Shown here: in pieces, positions 18,697 to 29,175 of the stretch
Position numbering within the stretch: position 1 is the first letter of the stretch
Layout: the number at the start of each line of letters is the position of its first letter
Source: Arthrobacter sp. FW306-2-2C-D06B
Lineage (GTDB): Bacteria > Actinomycetota > Actinomycetes > Actinomycetales > Micrococcaceae
Assembly (NCBI RefSeq): GCF_021789175.1
Contig: NZ_CP084560.1
Span: forward strand, 2,480,001-2,544,000
Length of the DNA: 64,000 bases
Direction of reading: 5' to 3'
Position numbers and translations under genes: made by a program
The notes under the pieces: model-generated
The model's input: only the letters and a program-made list of their open reading frames with translations
Database searches by the model: none
What the model was told of the DNA's origin: nothing

Positions 18697-18744
18697 ACAG
18701 AAAGCGCCCTCCGCCCCGCAAAGCGGGACGGAGGGCGCTTCTGT
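18697..18744. terminator. bidirectional hairpin terminator
   Basis: The arms ACAGAAAGCGCCCTCCG and CGGAGGGCGCTTCTGT pair with a single-A bulge, and the inner CCCCGC and GCGGGA close the loop. It sits between the convergent PhnB-like gene and the LCP gene. Confidence 0.82.
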
Positions 18745-18753
18745 CTTCTGCGG

Positions 18754-20280
18754 CTATCCGACCGGGTTGGTCGTCTGGCAGGTCTGGTCCTGGGCGGTCT
18801 GGGCGACGACATCGTTGGGCTTGGGGGCCGGCAGCGTCGGCTTGTCGCCTGTGGCGAAATCTTGACCTGCGTAGAGCTGGACTCCCTGGACACTGGCGAC
18901 CTGCTGCACGCTCGTCGCCGGCAACCCGAACATCGCGGCGACATCCGCGGCAACATCGGCAAAACCAGCACCGTAGTAGACCATGGTCTGTGGCCTGGCA
19001 TCGGCTTGGATCTTGGCCAGCTTCGTGAATCCACCGGCGGAGAGCAGCGATCCGATCTCCTGGCTCCTGCCGGTCACGCCCGTTCCATTGGCGACGGTGA
19101 TCGGTTGAAGCGCCTTGTTGTATCCGGCCTTCGGAGCTTCGGTGGTTGGAGCAGCGGATGCAGCGGCACTTGGTGCGGGCTGGCTCAGGTCGGGGCTCTT
19201 CGTCAAGGCGGCAAAGAAGTTGCTCGCCGCCGGTTGGTCGAGGTCGAGCCGGTTGGGATCGGACGCCGCCGGGACGTTGGGCACGGTGATGAAGTTGACC
19301 TTGGCCGGGTCAATGTTCTTGAGCCTGCCCGCGATGGTCAACAGTGCCGGAACCGAGGCGAGACCGTTGTCGACGGTGAGGTTCTTCGTGACTGTATCGG
19401 CGATGCCCAGCATCTTCTGGGGGTTTCCGAGCGTTCCGTCAGCTTTGAGCTTCCGCACGAGGGAACCGAGGAACGACTGCTGCGCCTTGATCCGTCCGAG
19501 GTCTCCGCCATCGGAAAATGCGTGGCGGGTGCGCAGGAACGCCAGGGCCTGGTCGCCTTCCACCTGTGAGGTGCCCTTGGGCAAATGCAATCCGGAGTCG
19601 GGGTCGTTGACGGCAGTGCTCACGCAGACGTCGACGCCGCCGACGGCCTTGGATAGTTCGGTCACTGCGTTGAAGTCGGCCATCATGAAGTGGTCAACTT
19701 CCAAACCCGTGAGCTTGTTGACGGTGTCAACAGCGCAGCCGATTCCAGCCTCGGCCATGGCGCTGTTGATCATCGCATTTTGCCGTTCGGGGTATTGCTT
19801 GCCGGTTTTGTTGTCAGTGCAGGCCGGGACGTCCACCAACAAGTCCCGCGGGAAGCTGATCACGTTGACATGGTTGTTGTCCGCGGAAATATCCAGCAAC
19901 ATCATGACGTCGGACTGGCCGTAGCCGGAGGATTGGTCGGTAGTACCGAACTGCCCGTTCTTCCCGCTTCGGGTATCAGTACCCAGGACGAGGATTTGAA
20001 GCCGGTCCTTGCTGTCGTCCACCGGTCCTTCCGTCCTGATGCCTCCGGCGCCGAGTGCGGACGATGAGATGTTGGACTGAAGGCGCCATACCCAATACCC
20101 TCCGAACGCGATGACTGCGATCAGCAGGACAGCCACTGCGGCGCTGGTGATTTTGAACCAGCGGGGCGAGCGGCGAAAGCTGAACCGCCGGCTGCGGGCA
20201 GCCAGCTTTCCCTGGCCCGGGTAGGCAACAGGGGGTGACTGACCCGGCTCCGGGCTGGGTGCATCGTGGCGAGTGACCAA
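18754..20280 (-). CDS. LytR-CpsA-Psr (LCP) family cell-wall glycopolymer transferase
   Basis: This 508-residue protein has a short cytoplasmic N-terminus, one membrane anchor (AAVAVLLIAVIAFGGYWVW) and the extracellular LCP domain. Family motifs include LGTDTRSG, DVMMLLDIS, SFPRDLLVDVP and FLRTRHAFSDGGDLGR. A C-terminal LytR_C domain follows (TVANGTGVTGR onward). LCP enzymes attach secondary polymers such as teichoic acid or arabinogalactan to peptidoglycan. I use TTG 20280, with GGAGAGG 11 nt upstream. A GTG at 20364 in the same frame is possible and would be leaderless. Confidence 0.88.
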   Translation of the reverse strand: MVTRHDAPSPEPGQSPPVAYPGQGKLAARSRRFSFRRSPRWFKITSAAVAVLLIAVIAFGGYWVWRLQSNISSSALGAGGIRTEGPVDDSKDRLQILVLGTDTRSGKNGQFGTTDQSSGYGQSDVMMLLDISADNNHVNVISFPRDLLVDVPACTDNKTGKQYPERQNAMINSAMAEAGIGCAVDTVNKLTGLEVDHFMMADFNAVTELSKAVGGVDVCVSTAVNDPDSGLHLPKGTSQVEGDQALAFLRTRHAFSDGGDLGRIKAQQSFLGSLVRKLKADGTLGNPQKMLGIADTVTKNLTVDNGLASVPALLTIAGRLKNIDPAKVNFITVPNVPAASDPNRLDLDQPAASNFFAALTKSPDLSQPAPSAAASAAPTTEAPKAGYNKALQPITVANGTGVTGRSQEIGSLLSAGGFTKLAKIQADARPQTMVYYGAGFADVAADVAAMFGLPATSVQQVASVQGVQLYAGQDFATGDKPTLPAPKPNDVVAQTAQDQTCQTTNPVG

Positions 20281-20399
20281 AAGGGGAACTACCTCTCCAG
20301 GGGAAATACGGACGGCCCTATTGTAGCCGGGGGGTCTGGGAAGCTTCCGTGAGGCCCGCGGCACCCAGTGCAGATACCGCGCAATGATTCAATGGAAAC

Positions 20400-21032
20400 A
20401 TGACTCTGAGTTCACTTGCGGCGTTCGTCGGATTGTGCGTGATTTTGGCGCTCACACCTGGCCCGGACTCGTTGCTCGTCCTGAGGTACAGCCTGTCAAA
20501 CGTCAAGGCCGGCCTCTCAGCGGGCCTCGGTTCCTCGCTTGGCAGCATCTTTTGGGCAGGGCTTGTCGGCATTGGATTGGCAGCCATTCTGGAGCAGTCG
20601 GCCGAGGCCTACCGGGTAGTGAAAATCATTGGTGGCCTATATCTGATCTATCTCGGGATCAGCGCCTTTATCCACAGCCGGCGCGGGCATCCCACCCGCC
20701 AGGCACAGGATGCCCCGGAGAACGGCCCCAAACTGCGCTCGAGTTTCTTCGCAGGACTTGTTTCGTGCATGCTCAACCCCAAAGTCGGCCTGTTCTTCCT
20801 CGCTGTGGTGCCCCAATTCCTTCCTCCCGGTGAAGCATCCCTTGGGCAGACGATGATTCTCGGAATCATCGACTTCGCAATTTCGATGCTCTACCTCGGA
20901 GTCTTGTCTTTGGTGGCAACCAAGGCCGTTCTCTGGCTGAAGAAGCCATCTGTGACGAAGGCACTCGAACGGACGTCTGCCGCGATCCTTACGGCGCTTG
21001 GCCTAGGGACCGCGGTTTCAGCAAACAGTTGA
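20400..21032 (+). CDS. LysE/RhtB family amino-acid exporter
   Basis: This 210-residue integral membrane protein has six predicted helices and the family signature LTPGPDSLLVLRYSLSNVK near the N-terminus. A mid-protein GLVSCMLNPKVGLFFLAVVPQF segment is also diagnostic for RhtB-type transporters. Members export amino acids or homoserine lactone-like compounds; the substrate cannot be told. It is divergent from the LCP gene. No clear Shine-Dalgarno sequence precedes the ATG. Confidence 0.9.
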   Translation: MTLSSLAAFVGLCVILALTPGPDSLLVLRYSLSNVKAGLSAGLGSSLGSIFWAGLVGIGLAAILEQSAEAYRVVKIIGGLYLIYLGISAFIHSRRGHPTRQAQDAPENGPKLRSSFFAGLVSCMLNPKVGLFFLAVVPQFLPPGEASLGQTMILGIIDFAISMLYLGVLSLVATKAVLWLKKPSVTKALERTSAAILTALGLGTAVSANS

Positions 21033-21112
21033 GCTGGGGTGACCTATTCGTTGTGAATAGTATTTGATCCCGCCCAAGGGGCTGGCAGCGTCGCGTACCT
21101 AGTGTTCCCGGT

Positions 21113-23188
21113 ATGAGGCCTCTTCCAGTACGCAAGCCGTTGGCTGTGCAATTGTCCATGTTCCTGCTCGCGAGCGCCGTTGGAGCTCTGGGACTCAGCG
21201 TTCCTCCTGCAAGTGCTGCGCTACCAGCCGTGTCCGTCGCTCCGGATCCAACTCCCACCAAACTGGACTTCGCCAACGTCAATGGAGACACGTGGATCGT
21301 GCCAGCCGGTGTGCGCTCCATCGATGTCCGGGCCTGGGGCTCCGCCGGCGGCGGTGGCGGACCAGTCAATATTCCTGGTACCGCTTTTGTTGTGAGCAAT
21401 GATGGTCCCGGCGGAGCAGGGGCCGACATTCGCGCCCGGCTGCAGGTGACGCCCGGCCAGGCACTGAAGATTTACGCTTCAACACCTGGCGGGGGAACAG
21501 GGTCGCGACACAACCCAGGCGGCGGGGGCGCGGGTTTCATTCGCGGAGGTTCAGGTGGTACCGGATCCCTCGCCGGATCTGCTGGTGGCGGTGGCGGCGG
21601 CGCGAGTGCCGTAGTCGACGTGCAAGGGACGCCGCTTGTTGTCGCCGCCGGTGGGGGCGGCGGCGCAGGCCACGGAGCTGCTTTCCTGTACTGCAACGGC
21701 GGTGCCGGCGGCGCCGCCAACCAGAATGGCCAGTCGGCCGACGGGTGGTGCGCTGGCGGGGCACCTGGCGCTGACTCTGGAGTTATCGGGCCTGCCGGCG
21801 CGGCGGGAACCAGCGGTGGCGGAGCCGGAAGTTCGTCCAGCGGCGGCGGCGGAGGCGGTGGCGGCGGCGGTTGGCTAAGTGGTTCAGGTGCTCTAGGCAG
21901 CCGCGTAGGTGGCGCCGGGGGCGGTGGTGGCGCTGGCGGCAGCAGCTACGTCGACCCCACCGCAAGCAACGTGATCAGGGGCTACAACGCGGGTAGCGGC
22001 TGGGTCAGCGTCTGGTACACCCCCGACTACGCGACAACGACTAGCGTCATCTCGACAACGAATCCTTCCATCTTCGGCACTCCCGGCGGCTACGTCGCAA
22101 CAGTCGTCAACTCCGACCTCCGCGGAGTGGTTCCAAGGGGCGAGGTTGCAGTTATGGACAATGGCGGCACGGAGCTGGTAACCGCTCCTGTTGACGCCGC
22201 TGGAACTGCCAACATCAGTGCAATCGACCTACCCGCGGGTTCCCACGATCTCACCTTCCAGTACCGGCCACGCAACACCGATTCCTACAAATTCCAGTCC
22301 TCCGCGGCACCCTTGACCCAACTCGTACAGCCTCTCGCAACGCGGATCGTCAATGCGACGGTTTCCGCCGACCTCCTGAGCAAGCCCGCTACGATAACGG
22401 GCACGGTTTCGGCTGATATGGCCGCGGCGGCCGCGAAGGTCGCGACCGCTTCGAGCGCTCCTTCTCCTGCCGTGCCCACGGGGCAAGTGACATTAAGTTC
22501 GAACGGCGATGTTCTTGGGACGGCCCCGTTGGATTCGCGAGGTGACTTCACCACCGCAATCCCCTGGGCTGAGGGTAATCGCACAGTTCAACTCAGCTAC
22601 GACGGTGACACCAACTTCAAGCCCGCTGAACCGGTAAAGGTTCAAGTGAACGCCGCGCGGGCCCAACCGACGGTCCTTCTTGTTCCATCGTCGATTTCCG
22701 TCTCGGAAGGCCGGACCGTGGACCTACGGGTAAATGTCACGGCGAGCAGCGCGCTTCCGGTGCAGCCTGGCGGAACCGTCATTCTGACAGTTGACAACCA
22801 GGTCCGCCTGGCCGCGGTGACCCTGGTCTCCGGCTCGGCCGCTGTCACCCTTCCGGCGTTGTCCACGGGGAACCACGAAATAACGGTGGAGTACTCAGGC
22901 GACGCCTATTTCCTGCCCGCCTCGGGAACGCCGGCTTCGGTCACAGTGACGGCTCCGGTCGTGCCAACGGTGCCGGCATCACCCCGCGCGCCGGGCATGG
23001 CGTCGTCAACCGTGGTCTTGCCCGCGGCATCGACAGCGTCGGTTGGCAACCTGGCGTACACCGGGTCCAACGGTCCGGTCTTCACAGGATTGGGTCTCGG
23101 GGCCGTTGCGGCGCTCGTTCTGGGTCTGTTCCTCCGACTTTGGAGTCGACCTCGACACATTGGCAGAACCCGCGGCCCACAGGGATGA
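21113..23188 (+). CDS. glycine-rich, Ig-repeat surface protein with LAYTG sorting signal
   Basis: This 691-residue secreted protein has a signal peptide (residues 1-35, ending ASA). A very glycine-rich region follows (about 75-285, dense GGGG runs). Then come about three Ig-like repeats of the Big_3_5 type, with recurring VQLSYDGDTNFKPAEP-like strands (for example HEITVEYSGDAYFLPASGTP). The C-terminus has LAYTG, a hydrophobic helix (LGLGAVAALVLGLFLRLW) and a basic tail. LAxTG is the motif of class E sortases, so covalent cell-wall anchoring is likely. The ligand is unknown. The N-terminal Gly-rich block resembles receptor ectodomain-type glycine-rich folds. Confidence 0.85.
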   Translation: MRPLPVRKPLAVQLSMFLLASAVGALGLSVPPASAALPAVSVAPDPTPTKLDFANVNGDTWIVPAGVRSIDVRAWGSAGGGGGPVNIPGTAFVVSNDGPGGAGADIRARLQVTPGQALKIYASTPGGGTGSRHNPGGGGAGFIRGGSGGTGSLAGSAGGGGGGASAVVDVQGTPLVVAAGGGGGAGHGAAFLYCNGGAGGAANQNGQSADGWCAGGAPGADSGVIGPAGAAGTSGGGAGSSSSGGGGGGGGGGWLSGSGALGSRVGGAGGGGGAGGSSYVDPTASNVIRGYNAGSGWVSVWYTPDYATTTSVISTTNPSIFGTPGGYVATVVNSDLRGVVPRGEVAVMDNGGTELVTAPVDAAGTANISAIDLPAGSHDLTFQYRPRNTDSYKFQSSAAPLTQLVQPLATRIVNATVSADLLSKPATITGTVSADMAAAAAKVATASSAPSPAVPTGQVTLSSNGDVLGTAPLDSRGDFTTAIPWAEGNRTVQLSYDGDTNFKPAEPVKVQVNAARAQPTVLLVPSSISVSEGRTVDLRVNVTASSALPVQPGGTVILTVDNQVRLAAVTLVSGSAAVTLPALSTGNHEITVEYSGDAYFLPASGTPASVTVTAPVVPTVPASPRAPGMASSTVVLPAASTASVGNLAYTGSNGPVFTGLGLGAVAALVLGLFLRLWSRPRHIGRTRGPQG

Positions 23189-23217
23189 AAAGGCTGATCT
23201 GCAAATAATATGGCGGC

Positions 23218-26022
23218 ATGACGTCACGTACGGTCGTACATCCCGCTCTATCAAGCGATGACACTCCCGCCGCTGTACTGAAACGCACACGCCAGTACCG
23301 TGGCGGGATTGTTGTGCTCACTGGGATTCAGGGGATAGGAAAAACGACGTGGTGCTTGCAGTTCATGGATGCCCTAAGGCGGGCAAACGTGGTGGCGTGC
23401 AGTGCGGACACTTTTGAAAGCAGCCTTCCACTCTCCTTTGTTGACAAGCTTCTTGTGGCCTTGGGCCATCGCGAGGCCGAACCCCTCTCGGATCCAGTAA
23501 TTGCCGCCCGCCAACTATTGTCTGCGCTAGCTTCCCGGCCGAAGAACATTAGTTGCATTGTCGTAGACAATGCCCAATGGATAGATGAACGCTCCGCCAA
23601 GGCCCTGCGGTTCGTGCTGCAGAGACTCGCCGACGACAGGATCACAGTTGTCTTGGCAGGTGTTTCAGGGCCCGGTACCGCAGCCATCGATCGGATGGTG
23701 GCTGATGACCTGTCCTGGGGCTTTATCAAACGGGTCAACATGGAACCACTGAGTCCGGAACAGGTCCAGGATTACGTGGCGCGGGTCTGGGATCGAACCA
23801 TGTCGGCGCGTACGGCTGAACGGCTTCGATGGAGCACCGGAGGTACTCCCTTGTTGATCAACGCCGCAATGGAGCACGCCGCCGGGCCCGTATATTCCGC
23901 CCAGAACCCCTGGCCCGATGCCCTGCCGTATGTCGCCCCCGGAAACAATCCCTTTGCCGCCATGCTCGACGCATTGGAGCTTGGACCTGTCCGATCCGTC
24001 GTCGAGTTCGTGTGTGTCAGCCGCGACCCGATTGAACAAGAGCGCTTGCAGCGGATTGGCTTCGCTTTGAATGAACCAACGGATGTCGCGGCAGCATTGG
24101 CGAGCGGGCTGGTCCGTGGCACACGGGTCGGGCAGACCGTGCAATTGCGCCCGTTTCATGATCTGCTCGCTGTCGGGGTGCGGGACAACCTCAAGAGCCA
24201 CCGCTTGTCTTCCATCCACCGCGCGATTGCAGGCGAACTCGATGATCCGAGACTTGCTCTGCAACATCGATTGCTGGTGCAGGAACCCGGGACGGTCGCA
24301 CTCTATGCGGATGTGACCTCCGGCGTCGATCACGCTTTGGCCGATGGCCAGCCGGAACTCGCGTTGCAATACCTACGCTCGGCGATGGACAGGTTCCACG
24401 GAAGCCGCCGGGACGACTGCATCATCGAAGCCTGCGTCATTGCGTCCGTCCACCATCGCATTGCCGAAGTGATGGACCTTCTGCCTCAGGTGCAATCCAT
24501 GCGTCCTGGCGTAGTGCGGGACTTCGCGCTGTTGCAGTTGCTTCAAATGAGGCCGGATCTGGACCGTGTCGGCCAATTTGCCGAAGAGCTGATCGCGAAG
24601 GAACTGAACCACCCTGACGAGGCCCTGCTGCGGGCCCACATTTCGTTGGCGATAGTCGTCTCGCGCATGGTCTCCGAGGATAAGTCCTCCACCGCCGTCG
24701 CCGTCGCCCAAGCGCACCGATTCCTGGAGCAGCTGAGCCGGTCCAAGGGCGCAGTCCTCGACCCTAGGCTTCGGCACCTGCCCTCAGGAGCGGACTTGGG
24801 CCTGCAATTCGATGGATTCAACCTCATCGGTGCGAGCGGCACCCAGGATCCAAACCTGATCTCGAAGGCTTTCGTGTCGCTCAGTGCACGGATCGCTGGT
24901 GCGAACGACAGTCCTGCCTTGGCCGACGCATTGACCTGCAGAGCCGGCTTCCTCAGCGTGACCGGTGGCATCGAACAGGCCACTGTCGACCTGGAGAGGG
25001 CCATGGAAGTCTCGGCTTCGACCGGGGCGGGCCTGGCAATCGGGCACACCAGGGTTGTGCTCGCATACTGCTATTTCCTGCTGGGAAGGGTGCAGGAGAT
25101 GCTCACGGTGGTCCGCACGGCGCAATTGCTTTCTCTGGATGTCAGCGATGTCTCCTCCCGCCCCCTCGTCTTCTCGATGTCCGCGGTCCTCGAGGCATTA
25201 CAGGGCCGTTCGGAATCATACGAAGCTGCGTTGCGCCGCGCGGAAGAAGTCCGAATCAGCGAATATGACACTTTCGGAGTCGAACTCAGGGGCCTCGCAA
25301 AGCTCGAACGGGCCCGTTCCTTGGCCGAATGGCAACAACAGCTGGACGCATCAGAGGCGATCACATTAGCCACGCCATCGACACACAGTTACAGGATTGA
25401 CGCCTTGGCTGGACTGGGTCGTGCGGAGGAAGCGGACAGGTTGTTGCAGGCCTGCAAGGATATGAATGGTCGCGGATGGTGGCCGGTGTATGGCTCGCTG
25501 GACTGGTTGGAAGGCAGGGTCAGAGAAGCGTATGGACTATCCAGCCGGGCGGCCAAGTTCTACCGGCTCGCGGCGAAGGAATCGCGCTTCCCTTTGGCGC
25601 AGGGCATTGCCCACCTCGACCTTGGCCGGCTGCTCATCTCGATGGGAAACACGAAGGCCAGTGCGACCGCCCTGAGGGGTGCCGTAAGGATCTTCCTTGC
25701 ACTCGGCGCCGCGCCGTACCTCAGCCGTGCGATGAAGTTGCTCGACGGGGTGAGCGACAGGCCTGGCAATCCGTACCTACAGGCATTCGAGTCCCTTACT
25801 GGACGGGAACGGGAAATCGCGTTCTATGCCGAACGAGGCATGACCAATAAGCAAATCGCCGCCCAGCTATTTGTTTCGCCCGCCACGGTGAACTTCCATA
25901 TCCGGAATGTCCTGGCCAAGCTCGGCCTCCGCTCTCGGCGGGAACTCGGCCAGCTATTCAGTGCCGGCTTTGAAGGCTCCGCTCCGAGCCAAGCCCGCAC
26001 GCCCTTGCGTCATCCCTTCTGA
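23218..26022 (+). CDS. large ATP-binding LuxR-family transcriptional regulator (LAL type)
   Basis: This 934-residue protein has an N-terminal AAA/STAND ATPase (Walker A GIQGIGKTT at about residues 37-45; Walker B-like ISCIVVDNAQ). A long helical repeat middle follows, then a C-terminal LuxR helix-turn-helix (LTGREREIAFYAERGMTNKQ, about 860-925). LAL regulators act as ATP-gated activators; the inducer is unknown. A TAATAT hexamer ends 6 nt before the ATG, so initiation may be leaderless. It starts 29 bp after the surface-protein stop and overlaps the convergent GbsR gene by 13 bp. Confidence 0.88.
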   Translation: MTSRTVVHPALSSDDTPAAVLKRTRQYRGGIVVLTGIQGIGKTTWCLQFMDALRRANVVACSADTFESSLPLSFVDKLLVALGHREAEPLSDPVIAARQLLSALASRPKNISCIVVDNAQWIDERSAKALRFVLQRLADDRITVVLAGVSGPGTAAIDRMVADDLSWGFIKRVNMEPLSPEQVQDYVARVWDRTMSARTAERLRWSTGGTPLLINAAMEHAAGPVYSAQNPWPDALPYVAPGNNPFAAMLDALELGPVRSVVEFVCVSRDPIEQERLQRIGFALNEPTDVAAALASGLVRGTRVGQTVQLRPFHDLLAVGVRDNLKSHRLSSIHRAIAGELDDPRLALQHRLLVQEPGTVALYADVTSGVDHALADGQPELALQYLRSAMDRFHGSRRDDCIIEACVIASVHHRIAEVMDLLPQVQSMRPGVVRDFALLQLLQMRPDLDRVGQFAEELIAKELNHPDEALLRAHISLAIVVSRMVSEDKSSTAVAVAQAHRFLEQLSRSKGAVLDPRLRHLPSGADLGLQFDGFNLIGASGTQDPNLISKAFVSLSARIAGANDSPALADALTCRAGFLSVTGGIEQATVDLERAMEVSASTGAGLAIGHTRVVLAYCYFLLGRVQEMLTVVRTAQLLSLDVSDVSSRPLVFSMSAVLEALQGRSESYEAALRRAEEVRISEYDTFGVELRGLAKLERARSLAEWQQQLDASEAITLATPSTHSYRIDALAGLGRAEEADRLLQACKDMNGRGWWPVYGSLDWLEGRVREAYGLSSRAAKFYRLAAKESRFPLAQGIAHLDLGRLLISMGNTKASATALRGAVRIFLALGAAPYLSRAMKLLDGVSDRPGNPYLQAFESLTGREREIAFYAERGMTNKQIAAQLFVSPATVNFHIRNVLAKLGLRSRRELGQLFSAGFEGSAPSQARTPLRHPF

Positions 26023-26504
26023 TCATCGCGGCGCTTCCAGTCATCGCGCTGCTTCTCCCATTCGGTCATGAGTTCGGGAAGCCGGGCATCCAGGAATCTG
26101 TAGAAGCTCGCCATCTCCTCCAGCCGGCCGGCTGCCGTGGAGGTGCGGTCACCAATTGTTTTGCTTGCGGCGTCGGCGAGGTCGGCGAGCGCGCGGTAGA
26201 CCGGACGTTCCTGGGCGAACGCTGCCAACCAGGAATTCGGCGGAACCTCGTAACGGTCCCGGCGACTGCCGGGCTGGGCCACCCTCCTCACGATCGCTAT
26301 GGATTGCAGATACCGCACCGCACCGGAGATTGCTGCTGCGCTGACACCGAGCACCTCACCCAGTTCGAGTGCAGTCAGCCCCCCGTCTTCCGTGACAGTC
26401 AGTGCCATGAGAACGCGGGCAGGCATCTTGGGCATGCCGGCGGCAGTAAGGATGGCGGCCGATTGTTCGGCCGCCTCGCGAAGTGATCGTTCGTCTCTGG
26501 CCAT
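26010..26504 (-). CDS. GbsR/MarR family transcriptional regulator
   Basis: This 164-residue winged-helix regulator has the GbsR-type signature AAGMPKMPARVLMALTVTED followed by LTALELGEVLGVSAAAISGA and SGAVRYLQSI. A wing, GSRRDRYEV, and a C-terminal dimer helix complete it. Genes of this type usually sit beside an ABC-2 exporter and repress it. Here it is the third gene after an ATPase and permease. The palindrome ATTCACAAATTTGTGAAT before the ATPase is the likely operator. The ATG has GGAAAG upstream. Confidence 0.87.
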   Translation of the reverse strand: MARDERSLREAAEQSAAILTAAGMPKMPARVLMALTVTEDGGLTALELGEVLGVSAAAISGAVRYLQSIAIVRRVAQPGSRRDRYEVPPNSWLAAFAQERPVYRALADLADAASKTIGDRTSTAAGRLEEMASFYRFLDARLPELMTEWEKQRDDWKRRDDQKG

Positions 26505-26550
26505 TCGTTGCTTTCCTTTCTCGGCCCGCCCGTCCGGCCGTTCCTCGGCG

Positions 26551-28176
26551 CTAAGCCGTGTTCAGTTCGCGCCGCTTCATGCCCGCTGTCGCCACAATCG
26601 CGACCACCACCGCGATGCACAACATCCAAAAGCCTCCGCTCCAGTCCGTGGAGGTGCCGATCGGCACGGGGGAGTGGGTGAACGGTGAAATGTCGCGAAT
26701 CCATTCAGGCATGCCCACGAGCCCGCCGAACAGCCCGAATACCGTGCCCAGGCCCAACAGGGTCCACCCCAGGCCAACCGTCCACCCGGGCAGCGCGACG
26801 AACACGAGCGCCAGCACGCTGAGGTACAGCAATGCTGCCGGCAGCTGGGCTGCTGCCGCGGCGAAGGAGTCGCCGACGCGCGCAGAGTCGTCGCCTACTG
26901 CCACGGCGCTGAGCCCGGACGCGGCCGCGCCACTGAGAAGCACCAGCACGATTGAAGCGGTGCCCACAGTAAGGTAGCCAATCAGCCACCGGGCTCGTGA
27001 TACCCGCGTGGCGAGCACTTGCTCAGCTGTTCCGACGGCCTCTTCCTGACGCATCCTGATGATGACCTGTGTTGCGCAGGCGGCGGCAAGCACGCCGACC
27101 ATGACGAAGATCGCCGAGATAAAGAGCTGGACGAGCGAACCTTTGCCTCCGGGAATGAGGCCTTCCATGATCTTCTGCACATTTGGGTCCGCTGTTGCCG
27201 CGCCGGCGACCGCGTGGGCAAGGCTCCCCGTAAGCAGGCCTCCGAATGCGCTGCCAACGCACCAACCCACTACTGTGGGCCACTGCAGTCGCCAAGCGAG
27301 ACCCAGTGACGTGGAGAGGGAGCTACGGGCGTCAACGCGGCCGAGGCGGCCGGCGAGCAAGCTGGCGCCGCTGTCGCGTTGTGCCTGAAGAAGGAACACG
27401 AGCGAGAGAAACGCGACAGTGAGCGCCAGGTTGAGCAGCAGGGGAGTGAGAGTGTTCGCGTCGTAGGCGAGGGTTTGCTGGCCCCAGCCGATGGGCGAGG
27501 CCCAACTCCACCATGCCACCGTCATGTGGAGGTGGTCGGACGAAGGGGTGCCGAGGGCGTCACCGATCCCACGGATGACGTATGCGGCTGTGACTGCAGC
27601 CGCGGCCACGCCGTTCGCGCCGCGGGAGGTGCGCATGAGTTGGGCGGCGAATAGTCCGACCGCGAGGAAGGTGAGTCCGACGGCGGCCGTCGCGCAGCCT
27701 GCGACGAACGATCCCTTGGCGTCCAGTCCGCCAGCAATGAAGGCGAGCGCCACGAAGAGCCCGATAGAAACATTGACGAGGGCGCCGTAGATGATCGTGG
27801 CTACCGTGGGCAAAGAACGGCCGGCAGGAGTCGCGGCGAGGAGTTCAGCCCGCCCGGACTCCTCCTCGGCCCGCGAGTGCCGTACCGACAGGAAGGTGTT
27901 CATGAGGCCGGCGAGCACGGCGATGAACGTGAAGATTTCGAAGAAGACGAATTGATCAAGGCCCGCTCCTTCGGGTGTTCCCCGAAGCATCAGAATGCTC
28001 GGGTTGGCGACGGCGAGCTGCAGGATGTTCTCGCGTCCCGCGGGGTCGCCGTACGTCTTTTCAACCGCGGAGACGGAGAAAAGGGCCAGTAGTGCGATGC
28101 CGATAATCCAGATCAGCAGTTGCAAGCGGTCGCGCCGCATTCGCTGGAGGAGCAAAGTGACCAAAGTGCTCATCAC
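26551..28176 (-). CDS. ABC-2 type exporter permease
   Basis: This 541-residue membrane protein has roughly twelve hydrophobic segments arranged as two halves, as in actinobacterial 'exporter of polyketide antibiotics' permeases. It starts [20 protein letters not shown] and ends with a basic KRRELNTA. The start is GTG 28176 or ATG 28173; both overlap the ATPase stop, and AAGGAGG lies 7 nt before the GTG. It probably exports a drug, lipid or peptide with the partner ATPase. The substrate is unknown. Confidence 0.87.
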   Translation of the reverse strand: MMSTLVTLLLQRMRRDRLQLLIWIIGIALLALFSVSAVEKTYGDPAGRENILQLAVANPSILMLRGTPEGAGLDQFVFFEIFTFIAVLAGLMNTFLSVRHSRAEEESGRAELLAATPAGRSLPTVATIIYGALVNVSIGLFVALAFIAGGLDAKGSFVAGCATAAVGLTFLAVGLFAAQLMRTSRGANGVAAAAVTAAYVIRGIGDALGTPSSDHLHMTVAWWSWASPIGWGQQTLAYDANTLTPLLLNLALTVAFLSLVFLLQAQRDSGASLLAGRLGRVDARSSLSTSLGLAWRLQWPTVVGWCVGSAFGGLLTGSLAHAVAGAATADPNVQKIMEGLIPGGKGSLVQLFISAIFVMVGVLAAACATQVIIRMRQEEAVGTAEQVLATRVSRARWLIGYLTVGTASIVLVLLSGAAASGLSAVAVGDDSARVGDSFAAAAAQLPAALLYLSVLALVFVALPGWTVGLGWTLLGLGTVFGLFGGLVGMPEWIRDISPFTHSPVPIGTSTDWSGGFWMLCIAVVVAIVATAGMKRRELNTA

Positions 28177-29156
28177 ACGCTCGCCTCCTTGGCGGCTTCC
28201 CGACGTCGGGCCTTGCGCGAGGGGCGCGCCGCGAGCGACGCTTCGGCCGGATTGAGCTCATCACCGTAGTGGCGTAGGAACAGCTCCTCGAGCGACGGCG
28301 GAGCGATCCTCAGGCCTTTGACGTCTAGTTCAGTGAGCACGGGCAGCAGGGACGAAATCTTGTCGCTGTCCACGGTGAAGCGGGCACGGCCGTTGACAAG
28401 GGCTACGTCGTGCACGGATGGAATGCGGGCTATGTCGGCATCGGTCAGCCCGTTGCGTGCAAAGGACACCTCGGTGCGGGTCAGGTGGCGCAGCTCCGCA
28501 AGGGTTCCGGATTCCACCGTCTTGCCGGCGCGGATGATGGTCACCCGATCGCAGAGCTGCTCGACCTCGGACAGGATATGGCTCGAGAGCAGTACGGTGC
28601 TGCCTAGCGAAGCCGCTCGCCTGATCTCCTGGTTGAAGACGCCTTCCATGAGTGGATCGAGCCCGCTGGTGGGTTCGTCGAGAATGTACACGTCAGCCGG
28701 CGACACAAACGCGGCTACCAGGGCTACTTTCTGGCGATTGCCTTTCGAATAGGACCGGCCCTTCTTGGACGGGTCCAACTGGAAGACTTCGATGAGCCGG
28801 GCCTTGCGCTCAGCGTATGCCGCCTTGTCGTCCGTGCCGCCGCGCAAGCGGCTGAGCAGGTCGATCGCCTCGCCACCGGAGAGGTTGGGCCACAGGCTGA
28901 CATCGCCGGGGACGTAAGCAATGCGCTTGTGCAGTTCCACCGCGTCAGTCCACGGGTCCTTGCCGAAGACCGTCGCGCTTCCGCCGCTGGCCCGGGCAAG
29001 GCCAAGCAACACCCTGATGGTGGTGGACTTGCCCGCGCCGTTGGGGCCAAGGAATCCATGCACCTCCCCGGCGTCGACAGAGAGGTCGAGTCCGTCGAGT
29101 GCGCGAACCCGTCCATAGCGTTTCTCAAGGCCCCGGGCCTCAATCACTGTGTTCAT
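28173..29156 (-). CDS. ABC transporter ATP-binding protein
   Basis: This 327-residue ATPase has Walker [10 protein letters not shown], a signature region ([15 protein letters not shown], a YSKGNRQK variant of LSGGQ), Walker [14 protein letters not shown] and the switch His in LLSSHILSE. The C-terminal ~90 residues form the accessory domain seen in drug-exporter ATPases, ending with a basic tail. It is the first gene of the ATPase-permease-GbsR operon, preceded by an 18-bp palindrome 20 bp from the ATG. Confidence 0.92.
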   Translation of the reverse strand: MNTVIEARGLEKRYGRVRALDGLDLSVDAGEVHGFLGPNGAGKSTTIRVLLGLARASGGSATVFGKDPWTDAVELHKRIAYVPGDVSLWPNLSGGEAIDLLSRLRGGTDDKAAYAERKARLIEVFQLDPSKKGRSYSKGNRQKVALVAAFVSPADVYILDEPTSGLDPLMEGVFNQEIRRAASLGSTVLLSSHILSEVEQLCDRVTIIRAGKTVESGTLAELRHLTRTEVSFARNGLTDADIARIPSVHDVALVNGRARFTVDSDKISSLLPVLTELDVKGLRIAPPSLEELFLRHYGDELNPAEASLAARPSRKARRREAAKEASV

Positions 29157-29175
29157 GTTTCGAACGCTACGCTCG

